Source: an uncultured Acidimicrobiales bacterium (lineage in GTDB: Bacteria > Actinomycetota > Acidimicrobiia > Acidimicrobiales > SZUA-35). Taken from it: a DNA stretch of 64,000 bases. Below the pieces are notes generated by a model. It worked only from the letters and a program-made list of their open reading frames with translations. It was not told where the DNA came from and made no database searches. Within the stretch, counting starts at the first letter, position 1. Every line of letters begins with the position of its first letter. Made by a program: the position numbers and the translations under genes. Shown here piece after piece: positions 25,960 through 34,384 of the stretch. The stretch is taken from NCBI GenBank assembly GCA_937922805.1, contig CALAJV010000011.1:186001-250000 (forward strand). The letters run 5' to 3'.

Positions 25960-27183
25960 TTATTCGAGAATATTCTCGACCAGAAACTCGGCCCGACGCT
26001 GCTGGGCGGCGACTGACTCGTCGTCGACTTCTGATGCGTCTTCTTCACCGCGGGGGTCGAGCACAATTTGGCTCTCCGGAACGCCCTTTGCCGTCATGTA
26101 CCGCTTGATTGATTCGGCCCGATCGGTTGCGACCTCAAGGTTGATTTCCTCGGACCCAACCGCGTCGGTGTGGGTAGTGACCGTCAAGGTTCCTTGAGGG
26201 TTCTGAATCATTAGCGACACACCGAGATCGAGCAGAGGCTTGAACGGTTCAGCGATCTGATCGCTGTTGAATTCGAACAACACCACTTCTTCCACGTAAA
26301 TTGGTGCCTTCTCAGCCGGATCAAATGGTACCGACGGGTCGATCACATATTCATCAACCACTCGATCGGGGCCGACTACGGCGGCCGCTTTCCCTACCGC
26401 TAGATCGGCAATTTCTCGTGTTGGCATCGTGCCTTCGAGATAGACCAAGCCGTTACGAAGCGTCGCCCGTCGAGGGGCGACCCCACCGTTCGGGTTGGAG
26501 CTGTCGTCTGCGTCGGGAACGGTTACCACTTCGGCATCGTCGTCAGACTCAGAGCCAGTCGCAGCGTCGTCGACCATAGCGTCGTCTTCGGCGATGACGG
26601 AACTGTCATCGCCGCTGTCAACCACCGTGGCGTCAACGGCAGCGCTGTCAGTAATTTCTTCGTCTAGTCCAGAGGCGGAATCCGCTGCGGCCTGCGAAGT
26701 CGGTGCTGCTGGAGCTGAGGTAGTAGCGGCTTCGCCTCCAGTCGTGGTTTCACCCCGGCCGATTGTGCCAACGTAGTAGCCGCCAGCTCCAAAGAGAAGG
26801 AACAACGCGATCGCCCCGAGCACGATAAGGGCAGTTCGGCCACCCTTATTGCTCTTCTTTTGGGGCGGGTTGGCGAACGGTTGTTGCGGCAGTTGCTGGG
26901 CCGGTCGCTGCTGGTTAACCGGAACGAGCTGGGGAGGTTGACCCGGGCCCTGTTGAGGTTGTCGTTGGTCCTGAGTCGGAGCGGGAGTTGGTTGCCGACC
27001 GTCTCGGGAGGCTAGCGGCTGGCGCGCCCGCGGCTGAGCCGATTGTCGTGATTGCTGATTGGGCCGATTCGGTTGTTGACCAGGAGGTTGGGCTGGTTGT
27101 TGGCCGGGAGGTTGGGTCGGTTGTTGATTTGGCGGTCCGACGCTTCGGCCGGCCCAGTTCGGCAATTGATCTCTATTGCTCAC
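25960..27183 (-). CDS. ArfA-like OmpA-family protein with Gln/Pro-rich N-terminus
   Basis: 407 residues. The first 110 residues are Gln/Pro-rich and presumably cytoplasmic. One membrane segment follows (ALIVLGAIALFLLFGAGGYYVG), then an acidic linker, a BON-like segment (ATLRNGLVYLEGTMPTREIA) and an OmpA C-terminal domain (VVLFEFNSDQIAEPFKPLLD, RAESIKRYMTAKGVPESQI). The architecture matches mycobacterial ArfA (TM-BON-OmpA). OmpA domains bind peptidoglycan, so it probably links membrane and wall. A longer relative lies at 53532-55277. Confidence 0.85.
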   Translation of the reverse strand: MSNRDQLPNWAGRSVGPPNQQPTQPPGQQPAQPPGQQPNRPNQQSRQSAQPRARQPLASRDGRQPTPAPTQDQRQPQQGPGQPPQLVPVNQQRPAQQLPQQPFANPPQKKSNKGGRTALIVLGAIALFLLFGAGGYYVGTIGRGETTTGGEAATTSAPAAPTSQAAADSASGLDEEITDSAAVDATVVDSGDDSSVIAEDDAMVDDAATGSESDDDAEVVTVPDADDSSNPNGGVAPRRATLRNGLVYLEGTMPTREIADLAVGKAAAVVGPDRVVDEYVIDPSVPFDPAEKAPIYVEEVVLFEFNSDQIAEPFKPLLDLGVSLMIQNPQGTLTVTTHTDAVGSEEINLEVATDRAESIKRYMTAKGVPESQIVLDPRGEEDASEVDDESVAAQQRRAEFLVENILE

Positions 27184-27431
27184 GTTCTCTCACTCTCATG
27201 GGGTCGGCGCCACCATCGAAATTTCAGAGTTCCTTCGTTAGATTGAGCCTACAGGGTTCAACAATGATCACTTTGTCACCTCTGGACCGGCCGGACCATC
27301 CAAACTTCAGCGATGTGATCTATTTTTTGGCCTAAACAGGCTTCTTTTTCGGCTGGTCATCGCGAACCTTCGAGCCAAGACACAGTCGGCCGCAGGAATC
27401 GAGTTGATCAAAACTTCGTGATGTTGAAAAG

Positions 27432-28061
27432 CTAGAGAGAAGTTTGTCTGTCGAAAGGCCAGAAAGTTCTGAACGCCCGAGCCTTAATGTCCGAGGATGG
27501 AACAGGCCCGAGATCCCGAGAGTCTCTCGACCCTTCACGGTTGTCACCCATCAAGAAATAGTGGTCGGCCGGAATTTGTATGGCCGGCATTTGCTCGGCA
27601 TGGGTCGAATCGAGATATGGCTCGTTCAACTGGCTGCCATCAATAAAGATGATGCCGTCGATGATTTCAATCGACTCTCCCGGCAGACCGATGACGCGTT
27701 GAATCGCATCGAACGAAGCACTGCCTTCTGGCTCTCTCGATTCGAATACGACGACATCGCCACGGCTCACATCTCCGAACCGGTAACTAAATTGATTCGA
27801 GATCACTCGGTCACCGGCAGAAATCGTAGGTTCCATTGCTGTGCCCGGAATGTAGTAGTGGTCGAACACTACTGCTAGGCCGATCAGAGCGAACACGCCG
27901 AGTAGCGAGACCAGGACGAGCGCCTTTATTCTCCTGCCGCGGCGCTTGAGCCGCCGAAGATGCCCACGGTCATCAGCCTCAATTGTCTGATCATCGATCA
28001 GACTTTTTTGGAGCCGTATTGTCGAATCGGGTGTCGCCCACCGTTGTTGCTGTTCCACCAC
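27432..28061 (-). CDS. Signal peptidase I homologue lacking the catalytic Ser-Lys dyad
   Basis: 209 residues. A basic cytoplasmic N-terminus leads to one membrane segment (residues about 46-66). SPase I boxes follow: YIPGTAMEPTI, GDVVVF, QRVIGLPGES, and GDNREGSRDSRDLG (172-185). The fold and box E are well kept, but the position of the catalytic serine is A75 (codon GCA) and that of the general-base lysine is Q121 (codon CAA). It is therefore probably not a peptidase by the known mechanism. Staphylococcus SpsA is a known inactive parallel. Another active enzyme should exist elsewhere in the genome. Confidence 0.85.
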   Translation of the reverse strand: MVEQQQRWATPDSTIRLQKSLIDDQTIEADDRGHLRRLKRRGRRIKALVLVSLLGVFALIGLAVVFDHYYIPGTAMEPTISAGDRVISNQFSYRFGDVSRGDVVVFESREPEGSASFDAIQRVIGLPGESIEIIDGIIFIDGSQLNEPYLDSTHAEQMPAIQIPADHYFLMGDNREGSRDSRDLGPVPSSDIKARAFRTFWPFDRQTSL

Positions 28062-28125
28062 GCTTCAACAATAGCACTTGGGAGCAGCCAGGGAATTGAG
28101 CAAATGACAATATTTGGAGAATGTC

Positions 28126-28857
28126 CTAGACCAAGGGCCATGGCCAACGATGGCCGCCGGTGTCGTCTTCAGGGAATACTTGTTCGGCTACCAAAGCACC
28201 GGCCCGAGTCATCATGGCATCGGTTTCGAGTCGGTCGAGGAGACAAAGTAATTCTGCCGGCGGACCATCTTCCACGAACTTCGCTATCGGCGCTAGGAGA
28301 TCAGCGGGAACGGGATCTCCCGCATAGTCCCAGATGACCGTCCGTAACTTGAACTCGGCATGGAAGGATAAGCCGTGGTCTATGCCGTAGATCCGACCGT
28401 CCTTTCCCAGAAGGCAATGGCCCGACTTGCGGTCGGTATTGTTCCCGATGAAATCGAGAAGGCAGAGCTTCATGAGGTCAATTTCACTTACGCCCTCCTC
28501 ATGCAAAGTAAAGTAGTGCTCGCTAAAGTCGGCGTCGACGAACGCTTGCATGGAGCCCTCGCCCATTGGCCCAGTCACGATTGTTGTGGCCGGAACCACA
28601 TCCCATCCAAGCGCCGCCGCCAGCCGATACATAGCTACTTCACGCTTGTACAGATCGGGCGGGAAATCCCAGAGCGGCCGTTCGCCTCGCCCCGGTTTGT
28701 AGATCGCCTTATGCGATCGTTCATTCTCGTCGCTCACCGTCACCAACATGGTTGCGTTTGAGCTGTACGGCATTCGGCCTTCGATCTCGATCTCGCCAAT
28801 CTGAAACAGATCGATAAGTTCGTCAGCTGGCAGGCTGAACGCCGGAGTTACGGTCAT
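28126..28857 (-). CDS. SCO1664-family PI3/4-kinase-like protein
   Basis: 243 residues. The family pattern is clear: a phosphate-loop-like region with AIYKPGRGERPLWDFP, a catalytic-loop-like LLDFIGNNTDRKSGHCL and a metal-binding-like GIDHGLSFH, arranged as in PI 3/4-kinase fold proteins. It lies 10 bases after the DUF3090 gene, and both follow a histidine phosphatase gene. This trio is conserved across actinobacteria, often next to mshC, but mshC is not seen here. The substrate is unknown. Confidence 0.88.
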   Translation of the reverse strand: MTVTPAFSLPADELIDLFQIGEIEIEGRMPYSSNATMLVTVSDENERSHKAIYKPGRGERPLWDFPPDLYKREVAMYRLAAALGWDVVPATTIVTGPMGEGSMQAFVDADFSEHYFTLHEEGVSEIDLMKLCLLDFIGNNTDRKSGHCLLGKDGRIYGIDHGLSFHAEFKLRTVIWDYAGDPVPADLLAPIAKFVEDGPPAELLCLLDRLETDAMMTRAGALVAEQVFPEDDTGGHRWPWPLV

Positions 28858-28867
28858 GGCAACGACG

Positions 28868-29401
28868 TTAGTTTAGGCGGGGGCAACTGTGGCCATCCCG
28901 GTTGAGTGGTTGCCCGCACAGTCGACACGGAGGGCGACCCCGGTTCATCAGAGCGTCAGAGGTAGCTATGAAGTTAGCGGCCGACTCGACATCAACATGA
29001 GCGCGAATACGAGCGCCGACTTCGTCATCGTCGAGAAAACCGGTGGATATATCAAGGTCATTGTCGAGCTCGGCGGCCTCATCCAACTCGACCAGTTCTT
29101 CAATAACAACGATTATCTGAGATGCTGCTTCGTCGATACCAACGGCGATTTGCCCGACGGTCCACTCGGATAAGGCAGGCTGTTGAAGCTCGACAGGTTG
29201 AGCCGTCTTGGTTGGAGACGGTAAATCCTCGAGCACCCCTTTCAGGAACTGAGCCAACGCTTTAACCTGCTGTTTCTCTAGCTTGACGGCCACCACACTC
29301 GTGGCATCACCAACCTGCAAATAAAACACGCGTTCGCCCGGGTCGCCGACCGCCCCTGCGGTGAAGTGTGTTACTTCTCGAAATTCGAACGATTGATTCA
29401 T
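28868..29401 (-). CDS. DUF3090 family protein
   Basis: 177 residues with the DUF3090 signature GDPGERVFYLQVGD near the start and a C-terminal CRLCGQPLNRDGHSC segment that looks like a zinc site. No membrane segment. It is the middle gene of the conserved actinobacterial trio, between the phosphomutase-like and SCO1664-like genes. Function unknown. Confidence 0.9.
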   Translation of the reverse strand: MNQSFEFREVTHFTAGAVGDPGERVFYLQVGDATSVVAVKLEKQQVKALAQFLKGVLEDLPSPTKTAQPVELQQPALSEWTVGQIAVGIDEAASQIIVVIEELVELDEAAELDNDLDISTGFLDDDEVGARIRAHVDVESAANFIATSDALMNRGRPPCRLCGQPLNRDGHSCPRLN

Positions 29402-29494
29402 ATCAGAGAGATGGGTCGATTCTGCAGCTACGGGTCTTGAGTACTTCTATTTGGGTTGTCTCGAAGATTGGGTCGGTGAACCTGGATCGACGAA

Positions 29495-30316
29495 CTAACT
29501 GGGAACTAAGGCTTTGAGGTCATCGCCCGATGAATTGACGCCCAATACGATTGGCCCGGTCGGTCCATAAAGCACCGCCGACACTGAACATGGGCCAACC
29601 ACAATGCGTTGAAAGAGATCGAGGTGGGTTCCCATCGCTGCTCCGATTGCAGCCTTAATTGGGTCAGCGTGAGAAACAGCAACGATGGTCTGGCCTGGAT
29701 GAGCGCCAACAAGTCGGTGAACGCAATCGACCATTCGGGTCTGCATTTCGGCGAAAGATTCGCCGTTGGGAAAACGAAAGCCACTTGGGTAACGCTGGAC
29801 CTGTTCCCACTCTTTTAGTTTGTTCAGTTCGCTGAGTTTGCGTCCGGTCCAATCGCCGAAGTCTGCTTCGAGCAATCCTTTCTCGACCGTTACTTTGTGA
29901 CCGAGGGCTTTAGCGATTGGCGCCGCCGTCTCGCGAGTTCGCTCCATCGGCGAGGCGTAGACCGCTTTGACCTTTTTAGTCCCAAGGTTGGCGATCCGCT
30001 CAGCCACGTGGCTTGCTTGCTCTTGGCCAAGTTCACCCAGGTGTAGGCCCTTAGCCCGTCCGGGCAATACCTGACCAGTGGTTGGCGTTTTGCCGTGACG
30101 GACGAAAAGAACCAATGTGGGTTTTTGGCCTGGTTTGATGCCAACGCTTGCTTTTTTAGTTCCAAGCCGTTTGGTTGTGCCCTTTTTGGCTGCTTTCGCT
30201 GTGACCTTTTTCAAAGCGGTTGGAGTTAACCCCGCTGACTTTGACAGCGCTCGTTCCGAAGCTTTGGGGGCAGAACGGTTGAGGTCGTTTGTCTTTTTTG
30301 TCTGAGAGCGTGCCAT
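29495..30316 (-). CDS. MSMEG_4193-type histidine phosphatase / phosphomutase with a lysine-rich N-terminal extension
   Basis: 273 residues. From about residue 66 it is a histidine phosphatase (phosphoglycerate mutase-like) domain: catalytic RHG at 73-75, ASPMERTRETAAPIA with the second arginine, ADFGDWTGRKLSEL and AVSHADPIKAAI. The first 65 residues are an added Lys/Ala/Ser-rich tail (about 15 lysines) resembling histone H1 or SR-like tails; family members usually start near the RHG strand. No alternative start that removes the tail is evident. First gene of the trio. Confidence 0.88.
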   Translation of the reverse strand: MARSQTKKTNDLNRSAPKASERALSKSAGLTPTALKKVTAKAAKKGTTKRLGTKKASVGIKPGQKPTLVLFVRHGKTPTTGQVLPGRAKGLHLGELGQEQASHVAERIANLGTKKVKAVYASPMERTRETAAPIAKALGHKVTVEKGLLEADFGDWTGRKLSELNKLKEWEQVQRYPSGFRFPNGESFAEMQTRMVDCVHRLVGAHPGQTIVAVSHADPIKAAIGAAMGTHLDLFQRIVVGPCSVSAVLYGPTGPIVLGVNSSGDDLKALVPS

Positions 30317-30348
30317 TAGTTCAAACCCTATCTACGGTCGACCTAACT

Positions 30349-31077
30349 ATGGTCCGAAAGCGTAACTCTAATGTCTCGGCCAAACCAAGCGGTCGTGCTG
30401 CTGACAGCCTGCAGATTGTCTCTGATGAGGTCGCCGAATGCGAAGCATGCCCTCGTCTGGTCGAGTGGCGGGAGAAGATTGGTCGGGAAAAGCGGGCTGC
30501 TTACAACGATTGGACGTACTGGTCACGCGGAGTTCCGCCCTTTGGCGACCCCAAGGCAGCGGTAGCGGTGATCGGACTCGCTCCGGCCGCCCATGGCGCC
30601 AACCGGACCGGCCGCATGTTTACCGGCGATAGATCTGGCGACTGGCTTTTTCGGGCCCTACACACTGCAGGATTTGCTAACCAGCCATCCAGCACCGATC
30701 GAGACGATGGGCTCACCCTAACTAACGCCATCGTCACCAGTCCGGTCAAGTGCGCGCCGCCTGCCAATAAGCCAACAGTCGAAGAACGGGATAGGTGTCG
30801 CCCCTTTTTCGATCGGGAATTGGCCTTGGTTAATCCCAAAGTCTTCGTCGCCCTTGGGGGCTTCGCCTATCAAGCCCTGTGCTCCTATTTCGAAATTCGA
30901 CCTCGACCAAAATTTGGACACGGAGTTGAAGTTCCGATCCCGGATTCTGACCAGATCATTCTTTGTAGTTACCACGTCAGCCAACAAAACACCTTCACCG
31001 GTCGGCTAACCGAGGACATGATCAACGCTGTCTTTACTAGGGCAAGAGAGCTTTCCAATGGTAAGTTCGAATCGTGA
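30349..31077 (+). CDS. Family 5 uracil-DNA glycosylase (UdgB type)
   Basis: 242 residues from the ATG at 30349 (the frame opens at 30289, but that overlaps the divergent phosphomutase start). An iron-sulfur-type CEACPRLVEWRE lies near the N-terminus. The active-site motif GLAPAAHGANRTGRMFTGD has the alanine in place of the polar catalytic residue, which defines family 5. The second motif is CSYHVSQQNTFTGRLT. It removes uracil, hypoxanthine and other deaminated bases. The stop overlaps the next gene start (GTGA). Confidence 0.92.
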   Translation: MVRKRNSNVSAKPSGRAADSLQIVSDEVAECEACPRLVEWREKIGREKRAAYNDWTYWSRGVPPFGDPKAAVAVIGLAPAAHGANRTGRMFTGDRSGDWLFRALHTAGFANQPSSTDRDDGLTLTNAIVTSPVKCAPPANKPTVEERDRCRPFFDRELALVNPKVFVALGGFAYQALCSYFEIRPRPKFGHGVEVPIPDSDQIILCSYHVSQQNTFTGRLTEDMINAVFTRARELSNGKFES

Positions 31078-31463
31078 CACCTCGGCGCCGTGAACCATTA
31101 AGTGAATCACTACGCGAATCATCGGATGGGCCCGTTTCGACATCTCGGACAGTGCCAAACCGACTTGGTGCGGTCATCGTTGCCGCCGCTCTGGTTTTGG
31201 GGGTCTCAGGATGTGGCGAGGAGCCGGTTGAGGCCTTTACTCTCGATAACAAAGAGGGTTTCATGACCGCTTGTGTCGATTCTGAGCTTGACTCCGAGTT
31301 ATTGACAGCCGTTTGCGGGTGCGTTATCGAAGAGCTGGAGTCGTACGAATACGAAGAGTTCGAATCGCTAGATGCTGCTCTGGTTGAGAATCCAGAGGCC
31401 CAGCTACCAGCCGCAGTTACCGATGTGGTGGCAGACTGCTTCATCGAAGCTGCTGAACTTTAG
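31074..31463 (+). CDS. Small cysteine-containing lipoprotein of unknown function
   Basis: 129 residues from a GTG overlapping the upstream stop by 4 bases. A membrane segment (GAVIVAAALVLGVSGC) ends in a lipobox. The mature part has a spaced cysteine pattern (FMTACVDS, AVCGCVIEELE, VVADCF), suggesting disulfides, and a helix-rich acidic body. The 35-residue N-terminal lead before the membrane segment is long, so a start closer to the segment is possible (for example the GTG at residue 20). I do not recognise a named family. Confidence 0.68.
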   Translation: MTPRRREPLSESLRESSDGPVSTSRTVPNRLGAVIVAAALVLGVSGCGEEPVEAFTLDNKEGFMTACVDSELDSELLTAVCGCVIEELESYEYEEFESLDAALVENPEAQLPAAVTDVVADCFIEAAEL

Positions 31464-31507
31464 TCTCGGCAACTTCTTTCACTACAGTGAAGGCTTGAGG
31501 CAAGCAA

Positions 31508-32713
31508 ATGTCTCCGGAAAGGTTCGGCATGACCGACACTATCGATAGCTCACCAACCGACAAGCCGAAACCACAGCGGTGGACTTTTCAGTGGAAAGAG
31601 TTGTACGAAGAAGTAATTTCCTCTGGACTTTGTACCGGCTGTGCCGGCTGCGTAATCGCATGCCCTCATGATGTAATCGGATACAAGCACGAGCCCGGCG
31701 CCTACAAGCCCTTCCATCTCGAAGAAGAACTTGGCTTAACCAACTGTGCTCACGGCGAGAAAGGCTGCACCTCTTGTACCCGGGCGTGCCCCCGGTTTCG
31801 ATCTTGGGAAACCGAAGCGGATGAGCACCTATTCGGTCGACCTCGCAATGGCGACGAAATGTCGGGAATTTACAAAGACATCTTGTTGGTCAGAGCCAAA
31901 GAGGACAAAATTTATGATGCCGGGCAGGACGGTGGTCTCGTTTCGGCCATCTTGATCTGGTGTCTTGAGAACAACATTATCGACGGGGCCCTGGTCTCAA
32001 TGCTCGAAGGCGGCGCCGGCGGTTGGAAGGCGATACCGGGCGTGGCCACCAACGCAGAAGAAGTCTTGGCTGGCGCTGGAAGTCGGTATACCTATTCAGC
32101 AAACACCATGGCCTACGACGAGGCTCGAGCGCGAGGGCTAGAGAACCTGGCGTTGGTCGGAATGAGTTGTCAAACATCGATTGGTCCGGTTATGTGGCAC
32201 CGCAAAGTGGGCAAGGTGTCCAAACCAATCAAGCTAAATATCGGGTTGTTGTGTTCCAAGAGCTTTGACGATTCGCTTTTCCACGAGTTGTTCTATCTGA
32301 AGTACGGACTCGCCACCGAAGACATCGTGAAGATGAATATTAAGGGCGTCTTCCAGGTTTGGATGCGCAACGGTGACTACCACGAAATCAATCTCAAAGA
32401 ATGTCATGCCTGGACCCGCGAGGGGTGCAACCATTGCCCTGACTTCGCCGCTGAGCACGCCGACATCTCCACCGGCGGAATCGGCGATGAAACCGACTGG
32501 ACGCTAACTGTTGTTCGAACCGACTTAGGTCGAGCCGTTATCGAAGCCATGATAAAAGATGGGGTTATAGAAACTCGCCCTGGAGACGATGATCCGGGAG
32601 CGATTAAGCTCATGCACAAGCTGGCGGAGAAGAGCCGAAACCGTTGGCCCGAGTGGGCTAACGGCGAGGCCCGGGTTGGGCTACCGAACCCGACGGTTAA
32701 AGCTCGCTCGTAG
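31508..32713 (+). CDS. F420 hydrogenase/dehydrogenase beta-subunit-like (FrhB) iron-sulfur flavoprotein
   Basis: 401 residues. Residues 38-95 hold a ferredoxin-like domain with CTGCAGCVIACP and GCTSCTRACPR cysteine clusters. The FrhB/FdhB N- and C-terminal domains follow (DAGQDGGLVSAILIWCLE, ALVGMSCQTSIGPV, LGLLCSK-type segment and EGCNHCPDFAAEHADISTG). Such proteins pass electrons between F420, FAD and Fe-S clusters. No hydrogenase or formate dehydrogenase partner is adjacent, so the acceptor is unknown. An ATG at 31526 preceded by GGAAAGG is an alternative, and perhaps better, start. Confidence 0.87.
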   Translation: MSPERFGMTDTIDSSPTDKPKPQRWTFQWKELYEEVISSGLCTGCAGCVIACPHDVIGYKHEPGAYKPFHLEEELGLTNCAHGEKGCTSCTRACPRFRSWETEADEHLFGRPRNGDEMSGIYKDILLVRAKEDKIYDAGQDGGLVSAILIWCLENNIIDGALVSMLEGGAGGWKAIPGVATNAEEVLAGAGSRYTYSANTMAYDEARARGLENLALVGMSCQTSIGPVMWHRKVGKVSKPIKLNIGLLCSKSFDDSLFHELFYLKYGLATEDIVKMNIKGVFQVWMRNGDYHEINLKECHAWTREGCNHCPDFAAEHADISTGGIGDETDWTLTVVRTDLGRAVIEAMIKDGVIETRPGDDDPGAIKLMHKLAEKSRNRWPEWANGEARVGLPNPTVKARS

Positions 32714-32722
32714 AGCTAACCA

Positions 32723-34114
32723 CTAATCGTCGGCTGAGACAGTCCGCTGTGGGCTTGGGCGCTCAGGTGGGGGCGCCCCGTTTCCTTTGGTGGCGCCGGT
32801 CGGCGGTTTGGTTCCGTTGGTTCCCGGTAGGTGTTGGGGGCCGGCGAGAACGTCGGCGATTCGCTGAGCCATCAACGTTGCGTAGTCGTCGGTAATCCCG
32901 ATCGGCGTTCCATCGATTCGCTGGCCGAGGTGATTGGTTACGTGGCAAGTTCCGTCGTCATTAATGGTTAGTACCGTTCCGCAATATGGCGGTAGATCAT
33001 CGATGGTTTCACCGATGACGATTAGACCGATCTCGTTGTCTTGAACCGCTTGTTCGTCGAATCCGGCCCCTTCGAAATTCTCCATGCCGTCGGCAATGGT
33101 CACGCAGTAGTTGGCCGATCCGGTCGGGAACATCGACGGTGGCAACTCAGCTGTCCATCGCCAATCATCGGCGTTTCCAGTTCCAGTTGTTACTGAGAAC
33201 TCGAGATCGCCCGGAGCGCTCAATGAAGCGAGAGAAAGGAGGGCGAAGCGAACACATGAAAGAACTGCGCTCCGTCGACCGACAACCCCCAAGGGGCCAA
33301 ACAGCAGGTTGGCCGTTACGGGCACCCACGGTAGACAGCTCAGCTGGCTGATGGGGTCGTGGAGGTTAGCTGGGATCTTGCTTGGCTCGTCGAAGCGGGG
33401 CTCCCACGGGATCGAGGCGTAGGCAATGGCGAATCGGGCGAACAGCGGATGATCAACAGCTCGTTCCCACAGCCCGGGGTCGAGCCGTCGTAGCCTGCTT
33501 TGTAGCTCTTCAGGGTCGGGATGATGATTTCGCTGTCGTTCTGCCACTGCGGAACGAGCCCGACGAATCTCTTCGAGAAACTCCCAGGATGCCGGATCAA
33601 GACGAGGGCTTGGCGTGCCGTTTCCCGATTGGCTAAGGAGCGAAGATAACCATGACCCGTCGGCCGCTAACGCCGTTCCCTCACCGGATGGAAAGTCAGG
33701 CACAGCAATAACTTTCGGAGACCGGCGAGTGGCGTTCACCTGACGAAGGCGGGACGCAGTTGAAACGGGTGGCCGTGGAGGGCGAAGCACGAAGCATGCG
33801 GTCTCGACATTCAACACGACGTTGCCAACCTGGGTTGGCTGAACGACCTTTACCTCATCAAGGTGGGCGGGAGCGGTACCAGGGATGAGGACCACATCGT
33901 TTTGATCGTTGATGGTGAGCGTGAATCCATGCCCCCCGCCTGATTCGCTGAATTCGAACGAACCGGTGTAGAGGTCCATGGTGGAGCCAGCGGTCAAGCC
34001 TGCAACCTGCCGCATATGCAAAACAGGCTCGGGGTTAGACACGATGCGGGCTGAATGATCGGGCAAATGGACAACGTTCGGTGTCGGGTCCACCGGATTC
34101 CCAGATTGACTCAT
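32723..34114 (-). CDS. FtsK/EccC-like FHA-type protein lacking the ATPase motor
   Basis: 463 residues from the ATG at 34114, which has AAGGTGG upstream. Residues about 30-115 look like a degenerate FHA-like beta domain (MRQVAGLTAGSTMDLYTG). Residues about 175-245 (EEIRRARSAVAERQRNHHPDPEEL, LWERAVDHPLFARF, IPWEPRF) and 262-425 (VPVTANLLFGPLGVVG, DDWRWTAELPP, ADVLAG-type end) match the region that precedes the motor in actinobacterial FHA-FtsK/SpoIIIE proteins. The Walker A and B motor is absent; a Pro/Thr-rich tail ends the protein. No WXG100 genes are nearby. It is divergent from the ectodomain gene and near a Ser/Thr kinase. Confidence 0.65.
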   Translation of the reverse strand: MSQSGNPVDPTPNVVHLPDHSARIVSNPEPVLHMRQVAGLTAGSTMDLYTGSFEFSESGGGHGFTLTINDQNDVVLIPGTAPAHLDEVKVVQPTQVGNVVLNVETACFVLRPPRPPVSTASRLRQVNATRRSPKVIAVPDFPSGEGTALAADGSWLSSLLSQSGNGTPSPRLDPASWEFLEEIRRARSAVAERQRNHHPDPEELQSRLRRLDPGLWERAVDHPLFARFAIAYASIPWEPRFDEPSKIPANLHDPISQLSCLPWVPVTANLLFGPLGVVGRRSAVLSCVRFALLSLASLSAPGDLEFSVTTGTGNADDWRWTAELPPSMFPTGSANYCVTIADGMENFEGAGFDEQAVQDNEIGLIVIGETIDDLPPYCGTVLTINDDGTCHVTNHLGQRIDGTPIGITDDYATLMAQRIADVLAGPQHLPGTNGTKPPTGATKGNGAPPPERPSPQRTVSADD

Positions 34115-34384
34115 CGTTTTGCCACCTTCCCCGTTCGGCAACCCTCGGCGAGGGTGAGTAGACAACAACCATCAGTCTAAATGGTCAATGATGTTGGTGA
34201 GAGGCTAAACCGGTCTGGCGGCAAGAATTTACCGAAATCGCCAAGTTCGAAGCACCGTATCTGCGTCATATCCCCCCAATATCGAGCATTTGCTGAAATT
34301 TTCTTCATCGAGGCCAGGAACTTTTGGCCCGTTGGATGTTACTTCCGATTGGTGGAGGCCATTAGCAATCTCCGGGGAGGGTCC

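Noticed and set aside
27184..27431. Possible small protein ending DDQPKKKPV on the minus strand between OmpA and the signal peptidase homologue
   Set aside because: Its only start lies inside the signal peptidase gene in another frame, and there is no sign of conservation.
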